DNA of 64,000 nt from Streptomyces sp. NBC_01296 (GCF_035984415.1 NZ_CP130721.1:372001-436000); one strand, 5' to 3'; positions 16,197-25,137 are shown, counted from the stretch's first letter. The notes: generated from the letters alone by a model not told the origin. A program made the numbers and translations.

Positions 16197-17189
16197 ATGC
16201 TGGAGTTCTTAGGGTTGGACAGTCGTACAGAGGCGGTCTACCAGGAGATGCTCGCCAGACCTGCCGGCGGAGTGGCCGAGCTGTGCGAGCTGCTGGGCCT
16301 GCCGGAGAGCACGGTCAGGGGATGCCTGGACCAGCTCGCCGATCTGCAGCTGCTGCGATCCTCGCGGGACGACCCCGGCGCGTTGCGGGTAGTCAGCCCG
16401 GAGCGCGGACTGGAACTGATCCTGCGCCGTCAGGAGGACGAGCTCCTGCGCCGCCAGCAGGAACTGGCGCGCGGCAAGGCGGCCGCGGCGCGGGTCGTGG
16501 CCGAGTACGCCTCCTTGCACCCCGACGCCTCTGCCGGTGCCGGTGCCACGGAACGGCTGGTCGGGCTCGACGCCATCCAGGCGAAGCTCGAAGTGCTCAC
16601 GGAGGCGCTCACCCAGGAGTGCCTGTCCGTCATGCCGGGTGCCGCCCAGTCCCAGGCCAGCCTCGACGCGTCACGCCCGCTGGACGAAGAGGCGATGGGC
16701 CGCGGAGTCAGCATCCTGACGCTCTATCAGGACAGCGCGAGAAACGACCCGGCGACGTACGCCTATGCCCGGTGGATGACGGACCAGGGCGGAATGGTCC
16801 GCACCTGTCCCGTCCTGCCGCCCCGCCTCCTCGTCTTCGACCGCGAAGTCGCCATCGTGCCCCTCGATCCGTCCAACAGCCGTCTGGGCGCGCTGTGCAC
16901 CAGAGAGCCTGGCATCGTGGCCTCCCTCGTCGCCCTCTTCGAACAGACCTGGCACACCGCCGTCCCCCTCGGCACTGCCCAGCCGCAGGGCACCCACACA
17001 GGTCTCACCCCCGGCGAGCAGGAACTGCTGAGGCTCCTCGCTGCCGGAATGACCGACGATAACGCCGGTAAACGCCTCGGCATCTCCGTGCGCACTGTCC
17101 GCAGGCAGATGGCCGCGCTCATGGAACGCCTCAATGCCTCCAGCCGCTTCGAAGCGGGACTGAAAGCCGCCCAGAACGGCTGGCTCTGA
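16197..17189 (+). CDS. TrmB-like/LuxR-type transcriptional regulator (330 aa)
   Basis: Residues about 1-75 form a TrmB-like winged helix (TEAVYQEMLARPAGGVAELC, LPESTVRGCLDQLADL). The middle is a ligand-binding-like domain. Residues about 275-325 are a LuxR HTH (LTPGEQELLRLLAAGMTDDN, then GISVRTVRRQM). This architecture is common in Streptomyces next to small secreted peptides or toxin-like genes. The fifth codon is TTA (16209-16211), so expression should depend on the bldA tRNA. The ATG at 16197 follows CTGGGGGG; an earlier in-frame ATG lacks one. It is divergent from the GIGWD peptide gene. Confidence 0.85.
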   Translation: MLEFLGLDSRTEAVYQEMLARPAGGVAELCELLGLPESTVRGCLDQLADLQLLRSSRDDPGALRVVSPERGLELILRRQEDELLRRQQELARGKAAAARVVAEYASLHPDASAGAGATERLVGLDAIQAKLEVLTEALTQECLSVMPGAAQSQASLDASRPLDEEAMGRGVSILTLYQDSARNDPATYAYARWMTDQGGMVRTCPVLPPRLLVFDREVAIVPLDPSNSRLGALCTREPGIVASLVALFEQTWHTAVPLGTAQPQGTHTGLTPGEQELLRLLAAGMTDDNAGKRLGISVRTVRRQMAALMERLNASSRFEAGLKAAQNGWL

Positions 17190-17237
17190 CGAGGGCACGT
17201 CTTCTCGCGGGCTTGTTCTCTCGGGGGCCTCACCGGC

Positions 17238-17269
17238 AAGATCCCCTGGCCCGCGGGCCAGGGGATCTT
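17238..17269 (+). terminator. 32-nt perfect palindrome terminator
   Basis: AAGATCCCCTGGCCCG followed directly by its complement, 48 bp after the LuxR-type gene. It should form a very stable hairpin; nothing else is seen in 17190-17408. Confidence 0.75.
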
Positions 17270-17408
17270 CACTGTCACATCCTTCACGACCCCTACAGGC
17301 GATGTCCGTTGCCGGGTCCGAAGGTCACAGAAGTGAGACGAGCGGCCGGGGTTTGACCGCGCGAGAGCGCAAAGCCTCAGGCCGTCCCCGGAACCTCCGG
17401 GGGCGGGC

Positions 17409-18032
17409 TCACTGATGCACCGGACCTGCCGCGAGGGCGTCGAGCTGATCCTTCGACCACGCGAGCCCGCCGGCTCGCAGGTCTTCGACCACCGCGCGCA
17501 CCCACTCCAGCTCCGCGGCCGTTACGGCTCGCAGGTACTCGGTCTCCAGGCGGGTGATGCGCGGCAGCCCCTGATCCGCCTCTGCGGCCAGTGCCGCTTC
17601 CAGTCCGTCGAGCTTCTCCGCGAGTGCGACGGCCCGTCGCTCCAGTACGTTCGCCATTTCTTCCGGCGTGAGCAGCAGCAGATTTGACAGGGCGGCCGGG
17701 AACTCCGGGAATTCCTGTTTGGGCGCGGAGAGCATCTCCTCCAGCCAGGCGCGGGCGGTCTCGCGCCCCGCGTCGGTGACCTCGTACACGGTCCGCTCGG
17801 GGTACTGCTGATCGCGCTCTGTCTCGCGGACCGCGATCAGCCCGTCGCCATTGAGTCGCTCGATCGTGCGGTAGAGGCTCGCACGCTGCCTGACGTTGAC
17901 GACCTGTTCCTTGCCCCAGTCCTTGACCAGGCGCTGGATGCCGTACGGGTGCAGCGGCTTGTAGTGCAGCAGAGCCAGGACGGTCAGGGCGAGGGGCGAG
18001 CTGCGGGGAGCAGATGAAGTCATGGACTCCAT
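17409..18032 (-). CDS. PadR-family transcriptional regulator (207 aa)
   Basis: N-terminal winged helix of the PadR type (LALTVLALLHYKPLHPYGIQ, then RASLYRTIERLNGDGLI and YEVTDAGRE). A C-terminal helical dimerisation half follows (RRAVALAEKLDGLEAALAAE). PadR proteins repress neighbouring genes in response to small aromatic or drug-like ligands. It is divergent from the gene pair at 18124-19790 with a palindromic site between, so it is very likely their repressor. A second in-frame ATG at 18023 is an alternative start. Confidence 0.88.
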   Translation of the reverse strand: MESMTSSAPRSSPLALTVLALLHYKPLHPYGIQRLVKDWGKEQVVNVRQRASLYRTIERLNGDGLIAVRETERDQQYPERTVYEVTDAGRETARAWLEEMLSAPKQEFPEFPAALSNLLLLTPEEMANVLERRAVALAEKLDGLEAALAAEADQGLPRITRLETEYLRAVTAAELEWVRAVVEDLRAGGLAWSKDQLDALAAGPVHQ

Positions 18033-18048
18033 TTTAGCCCCGGAAGAA

Positions 18049-18080
18049 CTAGTTGACGCGCCACTAGTTGCAGTGCAACT
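18049..18080. promoter_or_regulatory. operator-like repeats between padR and the monooxygenase operon
   Basis: ACTAGTTG occurs at 18049-18056 and again at 18063-18070. The second copy is part of the perfect 15-bp palindrome AGTTGCAGTGCAACT (18066-18080). The position between divergent starts fits PadR binding. Confidence 0.6.
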
Positions 18081-18123
18081 ATCAAAGGGTCAGCGCAACG
18101 CCGCCCAGAAAGGAACCACCGAC

Positions 18124-18585
18124 ATGTCCCTCACCGAGCGCATCCACTGCGACCACGGCCTCGTCAAGCACCTGGGAAGCTGGACCGAGGCCGGCCGCTT
18201 CGCGGTCAAGGCCCGCCATGGGGCCGCAGTCCTCGACCTGCGTTCCCCCTACCTCCCCGACGACATCGAGATTCACCTCGACATGGACCGGGCCATGGTC
18301 AAGCTGCTCGTCGACGACAGCACCGCCATCGACCACTGGAACCTGAGGTGGACCGCCCGCGGCAAGATCAAGGACTCCCGGCCTTCATCCAGCAGCGACA
18401 AGGAGACCGGCCGCCGCATCCATCTGTCCGGCTCCGCGACGAACAGCGAGATCCGCATCCACCGCGGTGGCATCGCGATCCTGTCGGCGATGTTCTCCCG
18501 TGCATACGTCCAGGACGTGCGCCGCGCCCACGAGACCGGCGGCGTACCGACGATCGACGACCCGACCAGGAGGCACCAGTCATGA
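18124..18585 (+). CDS. conserved hypothetical protein in PadR-controlled operon (153 aa)
   Basis: A soluble protein without signal or membrane segments. The sequence alternates short strands (AVLDLRSPYLPDDIEIHLDM, AMVKLLVDDSTAIDHWNLRW), suggesting a beta-rich fold. I do not recognise the family. AAAGGA precedes the ATG at 18124, and the stop overlaps the start of the following monooxygenase by 4 nt (ATGA), so they are made together. Confidence 0.75.
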   Translation: MSLTERIHCDHGLVKHLGSWTEAGRFAVKARHGAAVLDLRSPYLPDDIEIHLDMDRAMVKLLVDDSTAIDHWNLRWTARGKIKDSRPSSSSDKETGRRIHLSGSATNSEIRIHRGGIAILSAMFSRAYVQDVRRAHETGGVPTIDDPTRRHQS

Positions 18586-19790
18586 CCCGCACCGGCAAAG
18601 CCCGCACAGCGCTCATCATCGGCGGCGGTATCGCGGGCCCCGTCGCCGCGATGGCCCTCCACCGCGCAGGTATCGAGGCCGCCGTCTACGAGGCGTACGA
18701 CTCCACGGCCGACGGGGCCGGAGGCGGCATGACCATCGCCCCGAACGGCCAGAACGCCCTCGACGCGATCGGCGCGGGCGACCTCGTCCGCGCCATCGGC
18801 ACACCGGTCACCGCCATGGGCCTCCGGAGCTGGACGGGCAAGGACCTCGCACAGTTCGCCCCGCCCTCCCGCCTCCCGTCGCTGCAGTTCGTCTGGCGCG
18901 CCGATCTCTACCGTGCGATCTACGACGAGGCGGAGCGCCGCTCGGTACCCATCCACCACGGCAAGCGGCTGACCGACACGACGGACACCGACTCCGGCGT
19001 CACCGCGCACTTCGCGGACGGTACGCAGGCCAGCGCCGACATCCTGATCGGCGCCGACGGCATCCGCTCAACGGTCCGCCCCCTCATCGACCCGGTCGCG
19101 CCACAGCCGAACTACGCCGGCCTGGTCTGCTTCGGAGCCCGGATGCACCAATCCGGACTTCCTTCCACCAACGGCGTCATGTACATGTGCTTCGGCAAGC
19201 GCGCCTTCTTCGGCTACCAGGTCTTCGACGACTCCTCGGCGGTGTGGTTCGTCAACCTGCCCCACGTCCTCCCGATGACAGTCGCCGAGGCCCAGGCGAT
19301 CGGCACGAAGGAGTGGATGCGTACCCTGCAGACCGCCTTCGCCGACGACCGCACCCCCGCCCTCGAGATGATCAGCCGCACCGACCCCCGCCAGCTCCTC
19401 ATCACCGGCCCGATGGAGAACATGCCAAGGGTCCCGACCTGGACCCGCGACCGCATGACCCTGATCGGCGACGCGGCCCACGCCGCCTCGTCCAGCTCCG
19501 GGCAGGGCGCCTCCATCGCCGTCGAAAGCGCCGTCGAACTGGCGCGCTGCCTCAGGGACCTGCCCTACGGCCAGGCTTTCTCGACGTACGAACAACTGCG
19601 CCGCCCCCGCGTCGAACGCATCATCAAACTCGGCGCCCGCACGAACAGCAACAAGACCGCGGGCCCGGTCGGCCGCGTACTGCGCGACCTCGTGATGCCG
19701 GCGACCATGAAGCTGATCAACCCGGAGAAGATGGCCTGGCAGTTCGACCACCACATCGACTGGAACGCGAAGGCAGCCCCGCTCACCTGA
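18582..19790 (+). CDS. FAD-dependent aromatic-type monooxygenase (402 aa)
   Basis: Class A flavin monooxygenase layout: the Rossmann GGGIAGPVAAMALHRAG at residues 14-30, the DG motif region LIGADGIRS near residue 150, and the second FAD motif TLIGDAAHAASSSSGQGAS near residue 300. These enzymes hydroxylate aromatic rings or inactivate drugs (as TetX or Rox do) with NAD(P)H and O2. The PadR-regulated setting favours detoxification of an aromatic inducer. It is translationally coupled to the upstream hypothetical gene. Confidence 0.88.
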   Translation: MTRTGKARTALIIGGGIAGPVAAMALHRAGIEAAVYEAYDSTADGAGGGMTIAPNGQNALDAIGAGDLVRAIGTPVTAMGLRSWTGKDLAQFAPPSRLPSLQFVWRADLYRAIYDEAERRSVPIHHGKRLTDTTDTDSGVTAHFADGTQASADILIGADGIRSTVRPLIDPVAPQPNYAGLVCFGARMHQSGLPSTNGVMYMCFGKRAFFGYQVFDDSSAVWFVNLPHVLPMTVAEAQAIGTKEWMRTLQTAFADDRTPALEMISRTDPRQLLITGPMENMPRVPTWTRDRMTLIGDAAHAASSSSGQGASIAVESAVELARCLRDLPYGQAFSTYEQLRRPRVERIIKLGARTNSNKTAGPVGRVLRDLVMPATMKLINPEKMAWQFDHHIDWNAKAAPLT

Positions 19791-19881
19791 ACTCCAGCCC
19801 GTCCATGGCCGCAATGCCCGGGAAGTGGACGTGTGGGGGACCGCCCGTGAGACGCGAGCATCTGCGCTGGTCAGCGTCGCG

Positions 19882-20343
19882 CTAGCGCTCTTTGATGTCC
19901 AAGGCCGTCCCGTACAGCCGCTCCACCCTCAACCGAATGACGATCCTGCGCTCGGCGACCACCTGCTTGAAGAATGCGTTTTCACCCTCCGGCTTCGCGG
20001 CCGTTGGGATCATCGCGAGCAGTTCCCGCCCGACTGCGTCGCCGGGAACCGTCGTGATCTCGGACGCCTCCGCCGCACCCTCGGCGACAGCGAACGACCA
20101 AACGTCGCCCCCCTGCACATGCAGCGCCGCGCGCGGGTTGCGCTGCAGATGCTTGACTTTGATGCGGTCGGCCGTGGTGGACAGCCGCACGATGCGGGCC
20201 TCGGGGTCCCAGCTGTAGAGCATGGTGGTCAGGTGCGGATGGCCACTTTGCTTGACAGTGGCGAGGGTCCCGAACTGCTGCCCGGCGAGTAGGGCGGAGA
20301 GGGCTTCGTCGGACAGGGAGCGAGGCGCTGGTCCTTGAGTCAT
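19882..20343 (-). CDS. PPOX-class flavin/F420-dependent oxidoreductase-like protein (153 aa)
   Basis: A split-barrel pyridoxamine-5'-phosphate-oxidase-like protein. It opens with LLAGQQFGTLATVKQSGHPHLTTMLYSWD and has the cofactor-binding strand RIVRLSTTADRIKVKHLQRNP, as in actinobacterial F420-binding FDORs. Likely roles are reduction of small molecules or haem/biliverdin-type ligands; the substrate is not predictable. The ATG at 20343 has GGAGG about 10 bp upstream. Its frame stays open far upstream, into a DUF6207-like remnant. Confidence 0.8.
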   Translation of the reverse strand: MTQGPAPRSLSDEALSALLAGQQFGTLATVKQSGHPHLTTMLYSWDPEARIVRLSTTADRIKVKHLQRNPRAALHVQGGDVWSFAVAEGAAEASEITTVPGDAVGRELLAMIPTAAKPEGENAFFKQVVAERRIVIRLRVERLYGTALDIKER

Positions 20344-20399
20344 GCTGTGATCAACCTCCGTGAACTCCCCGGCATTCCAAGCCCTCTTGTGCCCTACCT

Positions 20400-20590
20400 T
20401 CCGGGTCCGGGCAGCCGGCTCACTGGGATCCCGGCGCACCGGGACCATGCCCGAGGTACCCCACCACCCCTCCAGCGAGGTCATGACGGCTCGGACGGTG
20501 TCCTCGTCCCTGCCGGTGATGCCCAGCACCACCAGTCCAGGCTCTGCGATGTGCTGCTCGTCGATCTGCTCGATCTCCCCACCGACGACG
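20400..20590 (-). pseudogene. DUF6207-like fragment, in frame with the PPOX gene
   Basis: Codons here read IDEQHIAEPGLVVLGITGRD, then WGTSGMVPVRRDPSEPAAR, matching small Streptomyces DUF6207 proteins. The expected initiator Met is an Ile codon (ATC) and there is no stop before the PPOX start. Either start and stop have been lost or an unrecognised fusion exists. Decay is the simpler reading. Confidence 0.5.
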
Positions 20591-21037
20591 AAGTACCAGA
20601 GAGAGGTTCGCCCAAGACCATAGATCCACCCGCAAGAGCGAGCGGCACCCGAGACGCGCGGCCTGCCCGCCGTGACGGTTCCGTCAGAGCTGAACCGGCC
20701 GTGCGGGGAGGTGGCCGGTAGCCGGCAAGCACTGGGGAAGCCGGCCGGAGAGGGCCGGCACCTGTCCTCCCACTTCGCCCAGGCCCGCCGCGGACCACAA
20801 GCGAAGGGCTTCCTGTCATGTCCTGGATCGGGAAGCGCACCGCGCCCCGTGGGGACGCCGACGATCCTCACTGGCCGGCTGCCACTGGAGGCTTCGGTGA
20901 CGGTCATCCGCTGAGCTTGGAGCCGTGAATCGGTCCGATTGCCTTGGCCTATAGGGAAGTTGGCCGATGTTCGCCCTGCTTTCGTGGGTAAAGTGTTGAG
21001 GCTGTCGCAGTCTGGCGTCAGTAGGGGGAGGGGAAGC

Positions 21038-21256
21038 ATGGGCCAGCTGGCACGGGTTCCACTGGACGGCGGCGGCTCGATTCTCATCGAGGCCACAGAC
21101 GAGAAGATCGCCCGGGTGAAGGCAAGCCGGATCGGCGACACGATCCACGACCTGCCGACGAACAGCCGACGGCATCACGCGAAGGGGGCGTCCGTCGCCT
21201 TCATCGCCGCGCCGGCCAGGGTGAGCCCGGTGGCGCTGGGGTCGGCGGTGGGCTAA
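21038..21256 (+). pseudogene. truncated CU044_2847-family (trypsin-co-occurring domain 1) protein, 72 aa
   Basis: A strong GGGGGAGGGGA ribosome site precedes the ATG. The first 45 residues (MGQLARVPLDGGGSILIEAT, then VKASRIGDTIHDL) match the start of the CU044_2847 domain family, usually about 110 residues and often paired with trypsin-like or NTPase defence genes. The family C-terminus is replaced by unrelated residues, so this is a truncated copy. No trypsin or NTPase partner is present. Confidence 0.6.
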
Positions 21257-21423
21257 ACGGCCTGGCAGCGAGAAAGCCCGCGCTGTGGAAGCCGTCACCC
21301 ACTGTCTGCGCCTTCGCATTCGTGGGACCTGGGGCCGAGACTCTTCCATTCCAGGCCCGTCCGGGCCATCGGGGCGTTCATCCTTGCGCCGGCCTGGAGC
21401 ATCTGTTCGACCTGGAGGGATAT

Positions 21424-21612
21424 GTGACCTCCCAGCAGTTCTACGCGCGGACGTTGCCCGACGCTTTGGCGCTGCTCAACCAGTTGGCCCCGACGCTTCA
21501 GGCGCTGGCCATCACAGACCAGATCCTTCGGTACGAGCCCAAGACCATGTCGTGCTTGCCGACCTCCTCGACACCTTTCACGGGCGCCGCCGGCCACATC
21601 ATCGAACGCTGA
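21424..21612 (+). CDS. small hypothetical protein (62 aa)
   Basis: GTG start with GGAGGG just upstream. The first 40 residues (TSQQFYARTLPDALALLNQL and following) look like a real amphipathic helix-rich peptide. The last 20 residues are less protein-like and a neighbouring frame continues more naturally, so a frameshift near 21545 is possible. It lies 17 bp upstream of the next gene and is probably co-transcribed with it. Function unknown. Confidence 0.45.
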   Translation: MTSQQFYARTLPDALALLNQLAPTLQALAITDQILRYEPKTMSCLPTSSTPFTGAAGHIIER

Positions 21613-21629
21613 CAGGAAGGAAGGCCAAC

Positions 21630-22214
21630 GTGAGCCAGCACGCCATTGCGTACGTACACAGCAGGAACATCGCCGATGAGAAGGCCCGGCGGGTGTTCCT
21701 GGCCGTCGCCGAGCAGAGCAAGGGGGAGGGCGACATCCTCGGCCTGAACCTGTGGGACGCCGACATCCCCGCACTCGCCCAACGGGCCGGCCTCGGCCCG
21801 GACGAGTTCCGCCGCCAGCTGCGCACGCTCAAGCAGCACGTGCGGATGGACGTCCTCGAGCACTCCGACGGCCTGTGGGAGATCGTCTACGGGCCGACGT
21901 ACACCCAGCCGCCCCGGCCCCGGCCAGTGACCCCCGACGCGCTCCGGGCCGGTCCGCAGGCGTTCTGGATGCCGGGCTGGGACCACTACAGCAGCTGGGG
22001 CTACGACGAAGGACTGGACTGCCTGTACGCCCAGCTCTTCGCGAACCAGGACGACCGCGATGCCGCGCCCCGCATCTGGATCACCCCGCCCGGGTATCAG
22101 GTCCGCACCGTCGATGAACTCGCGGCGGCCATCGCCGAGGCCCTCACCCCGTACGTACCGGTGCCGGTGCCGGCCGAAGTCATCAAGTCCTGGCTGACCA
22201 CCCCGCCACGCTGA
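21630..22214 (+). CDS. conserved hypothetical protein, mobile-element type (194 aa)
   Basis: The GTG at 21630 follows AGGAAGGA. Residues about 10-75 form a winged-helix-like segment (DEKARRVFLAVAEQSKGEGD, then LAQRAGLGPDEFRRQLRTL). The remainder is Pro/Trp-rich with no known motif. It resembles cargo genes of actinobacterial integrative elements and may bind DNA. No firm function. Confidence 0.65.
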   Translation: MSQHAIAYVHSRNIADEKARRVFLAVAEQSKGEGDILGLNLWDADIPALAQRAGLGPDEFRRQLRTLKQHVRMDVLEHSDGLWEIVYGPTYTQPPRPRPVTPDALRAGPQAFWMPGWDHYSSWGYDEGLDCLYAQLFANQDDRDAAPRIWITPPGYQVRTVDELAAAIAEALTPYVPVPVPAEVIKSWLTTPPR

Positions 22215-22253
22215 GCGCGCCCAGGCGCCCTCTCCTACACGGTGTGCCCTGCC

Positions 22254-22364
22254 ATGGCCGACGCCGAGCGCGCCCTGCCCGCCGGCTCCCACCAGGCGCG
22301 GCGGGACATCCTCAACCGCCGCCTCAACGCCTTTGGGAAGGCAAGGGCTACGCAGCCCGTATGA
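22254..22364 (+). CDS. very small ORF (36 aa), possible gene remnant
   Basis: An ATG-started frame rich in Arg/Ala (HQARRDILNRRLNAFGKARA) with natural codon use follows the previous gene by 40 bp. It may be the 5' end of a lost gene. No ribosome site is convincing. Confidence 0.25.
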   Translation: MADAERALPAGSHQARRDILNRRLNAFGKARATQPV

Positions 22365-22452
22365 CGCTGCGGGCGGCGACCGCGGCACGAGGCGAGGCCT
22401 CCAGAAACGGGGTGGTGGTCGTGACCTTTGGTGCTCGCCCGGATTTCGCTGT

Positions 22453-22794
22453 TCAGCTCTTGCGTGCCAACGGTTGGCCGGCGAAGCTCACCCCTGCCAG
22501 GCCATGGGCCATGAGGTTGCGAATGTTGCCGTGATCAGTGTCGTTCGGCGTCGCCAGCACACTGCGATAGTGCTCACCGAATGCCAGCAGCGCCTCTTGG
22601 TCGCTCAGCCCTTCCAGCAGGGCCAGTCCCAGCGTCTTGCAGGAACCCTCGTTCGCACCTGCGGCATTTTCCAGTTCCCCGTTGCGGAACGCCTGCGGCT
22701 GATACTCGTAATGCGCGGCGACGAAGGCCAAGGTGTTGGCGAACTCGTGCTCACCTGACGCAAGGCTTGCCCGCAGCGAGTTCAGATCAGTCAT
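22453..22794 (-). CDS. HopJ-type III effector family protein (113 aa)
   Basis: The sequence FANTLAFVAAHYEYQPQAFRNGELENAAGANEGSC is the hallmark of the HopJ family (about 110 residues), followed by LGLALLEGLSDQEALLAFGEHYRSVLATPNDTDHGNIR. Despite the name, most members are housekeeping-like small proteins in bacteria without type III secretion; function unknown. Full length. The copy is unusual for an actinomycete, where the family is uncommon as far as I know, so horizontal gain is possible. Confidence 0.85.
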   Translation of the reverse strand: MTDLNSLRASLASGEHEFANTLAFVAAHYEYQPQAFRNGELENAAGANEGSCKTLGLALLEGLSDQEALLAFGEHYRSVLATPNDTDHGNIRNLMAHGLAGVSFAGQPLARKS

Positions 22795-23067
22795 GGTGGT
22801 TCCCCTGGGTTGAACAGACGATCCCGTTGCCGTCCGTGACCGGACGACAATAACCCCCTTGAGGCCGGCCGGTAATGAGCGGCATCTCCGCAGGTCACGA
22901 TGTGCGCCTGTGCGATTCGCCGAGAGCCGGTTCCGGGCCGGGCGATCGGCCGCGAGGGCCGTGCTGATCAGCAGGCTGTTGCCGTTCCCGCCCCGTTCCG
23001 CAGGGCGGCTCGGTTGCGTGCCGCGGCACGGCGGGGTCGGGCGGCCGCGTTGTCAGTGCGGGGCAGC

Positions 23068-25137
23068 ATGATGACCTGCATGACCGAAAACAGTGCCCTG
23101 CTCTCTCCTGCCGCCTACGTGGAGGCCGTGACCACTGCCGTGACGGCGTCGGCCGCGTACTACGGCGACGGGACCACCCCGCTCGGTGATGACGAGTACG
23201 ACGGGCTGCTGCGCGCCATCGCGGCCTACGAGGAGGCCCACCCGGACGAGGCGCTTGCCGAATCGCCGACCGGGAAGGTGGCGGGCGGGGCCGTACAGGG
23301 TGACGTGCCGCACTCGGTGCCGATGCTCTCCCTCGACAACGTCTTCGACGCCGACGAGCTCGCCGAGTGGGCCGCAGGGCTGGAACGGCGTCTCGGGCAC
23401 CCTGTGGCCGGGTGGTGTGTGGAGCCGAAGCTCGACGGCCTCGCGGTGGCCGCCCGGTACCGGGGTGGTCGGCTCGTTCAGGTCCTCACCCGCGGCGACG
23501 GCTTGGCCGGCGAGGACATCACCCACGCCGCCGACGCCGTCCTCGGTCTGCCGCCGCTCCTCACCAAGCCGATCGACGTCGAGTTGCGCGGCGAGGTGCT
23601 GCTGACGACCGCGCAGTTCGAGGAGGCCAACCGGATCCGGCTCGCCCACGAGGCCACGCCCTTCGCGCACCCGCGCAGCGGGGCGGCCGGCACGCTGCGG
23701 GCCAAGGACCGCCCCTACCGGATCGAGTTGACCTTCTTCGCCTACAGCGCGATCGGCCTGGACGACCTCGGCCACGTGGCTCTGCTGGAGAACCTGGCCG
23801 CGCTCGGCGCGAACACGGCCGCCGGTACGGCCGTCGCCCCGATGCGATGCGAGACCGTGGAGCAGGTGCAGGAACGAATCGACGTGATCGCCGGCCTGCG
23901 CGGAGACCTGCCGTTCGGGATCGACGGTGTCGTCGTCAAGGCCGACACGGCCGAGGACCAGCGGCAGGCCGGCAGCGGCTCGCGCGCCCCGAGGTGGGCG
24001 GTGGCCCGGAAACTGGCGGCCGAACACAAGGTGACGCGCCTGCTGGCGGTGGAGTGGAACGTCGGCCGGACCGGGATCATCGCCCCGCGCGCTGTCCTGG
24101 AGCCCGTGGTCATCGACGGGGTGACGGTCACCTACGCCACGCTTCACAATCCGTCCGACATCACCCGTCGCGGGCTCATGATCGGCGACCAGGTGTTCGT
24201 GTACCGGGCCGGCGACGTGATCCCCCGGGTCGAGGCACCGCTGGTCGACCAGCGCACCGGCGCCGAGAGCCCGATCGTCTTCCCCGAGGCGTGCCCCCGC
24301 TGTGGCGACGCGATCGACACCTCCGAGCAGCGGTGGCGGTGCGTGCGCGGCCGGAGCTGTCAGGCCGTGGCCTCGGTGATCTACGCGGCCGGCCGGGACC
24401 AGCTCGACATCGAAGGTCTCGGCGGCACGCGCGCGATCCAGCTGGTGGAGGCCGGTCTGGTCAAGGACGTCGCCGACCTGTTCACGCTGACCCGCGAGCA
24501 GCTCCTCGGTCTGGAGCGGATGGGTGAGACCAGCGCCGCCAACCTCCTGGCCGCGATCGAGACCGCCCGCGGGGCCGCATTGAGCCGCGTGTTCTGCGCC
24601 CTTGGTGTCCGCGGCACCGGGCGCACGATGTCCCGCCGGATCGCCGCGTACTTCGGCTCGATGGCCGCGATCCGGGCCGCCGACGCGGACACGCTGGCCG
24701 GGGTCGACGGCATCGGCTCCGAGAAGGCCCGCGTCATTGCGGCCGAACTCGTCGAACTCGCCCCGCTTCTCGACAGACTCGAGGCCCAGCAGGTCGGCAC
24801 GCAGGTCACCGAGCCGCAGAAGCCCGCGACCGACGCGAACGACGACGAGGACGCGAACGACGGCGGGGGCTCGGCGGGCGGCCCACTGGCCGGACAGGCC
24901 GTCGTGGTGACCGGAGCCATGACCGGCCCCCTTGCGGTGTTGTCCCGCAACGAGATGAACGAGCTGATCGAGCGGGCCGGCGGAAAGGCATCGTCGTCGG
25001 TGTCCAAGCGCACCACCCTCGTGGTGGCGGGCGAGAAGGCCGGCTCCAAGCGCACCAAGGCCGAAGAACTGGGCATCCGCATCCTCGACCCCGAGGAATT
25101 CGCCGTCCTCGTCGCCGCTCTCCTCCCCACCACCTAG
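23068..25137 (+). CDS. ligA: NAD+-dependent DNA ligase, accessory paralogue (689 aa)
   Basis: Complete bacterial LigA layout: domain Ia, adenylation domain with the active-site Lys in CVEPKLDGLAV (about residue 114), HPRSGAAGTLR, OB fold, a four-Cys zinc finger (CPRCGDAI and a later Cys pair with wider spacing), helix-hairpin-helix repeats (GIGSEKARVIA) and a C-terminal BRCT domain (GPLAGQAVVVTGAMTGPLAV). It seals nicks with NAD+. It sits among accessory genes with no housekeeping neighbours, so it is probably a second ligase. ATGs at 23068, 23071 and 23080 are all possible starts. Confidence 0.92.
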   Translation: MMTCMTENSALLSPAAYVEAVTTAVTASAAYYGDGTTPLGDDEYDGLLRAIAAYEEAHPDEALAESPTGKVAGGAVQGDVPHSVPMLSLDNVFDADELAEWAAGLERRLGHPVAGWCVEPKLDGLAVAARYRGGRLVQVLTRGDGLAGEDITHAADAVLGLPPLLTKPIDVELRGEVLLTTAQFEEANRIRLAHEATPFAHPRSGAAGTLRAKDRPYRIELTFFAYSAIGLDDLGHVALLENLAALGANTAAGTAVAPMRCETVEQVQERIDVIAGLRGDLPFGIDGVVVKADTAEDQRQAGSGSRAPRWAVARKLAAEHKVTRLLAVEWNVGRTGIIAPRAVLEPVVIDGVTVTYATLHNPSDITRRGLMIGDQVFVYRAGDVIPRVEAPLVDQRTGAESPIVFPEACPRCGDAIDTSEQRWRCVRGRSCQAVASVIYAAGRDQLDIEGLGGTRAIQLVEAGLVKDVADLFTLTREQLLGLERMGETSAANLLAAIETARGAALSRVFCALGVRGTGRTMSRRIAAYFGSMAAIRAADADTLAGVDGIGSEKARVIAAELVELAPLLDRLEAQQVGTQVTEPQKPATDANDDEDANDGGGSAGGPLAGQAVVVTGAMTGPLAVLSRNEMNELIERAGGKASSSVSKRTTLVVAGEKAGSKRTKAEELGIRILDPEEFAVLVAALLPTT

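Noticed and set aside
22453..22794. HopJ family name as evidence for a type III secretion system.
   Set aside because: No secretion or chaperone genes are present and the family is widespread in bacteria without type III secretion.
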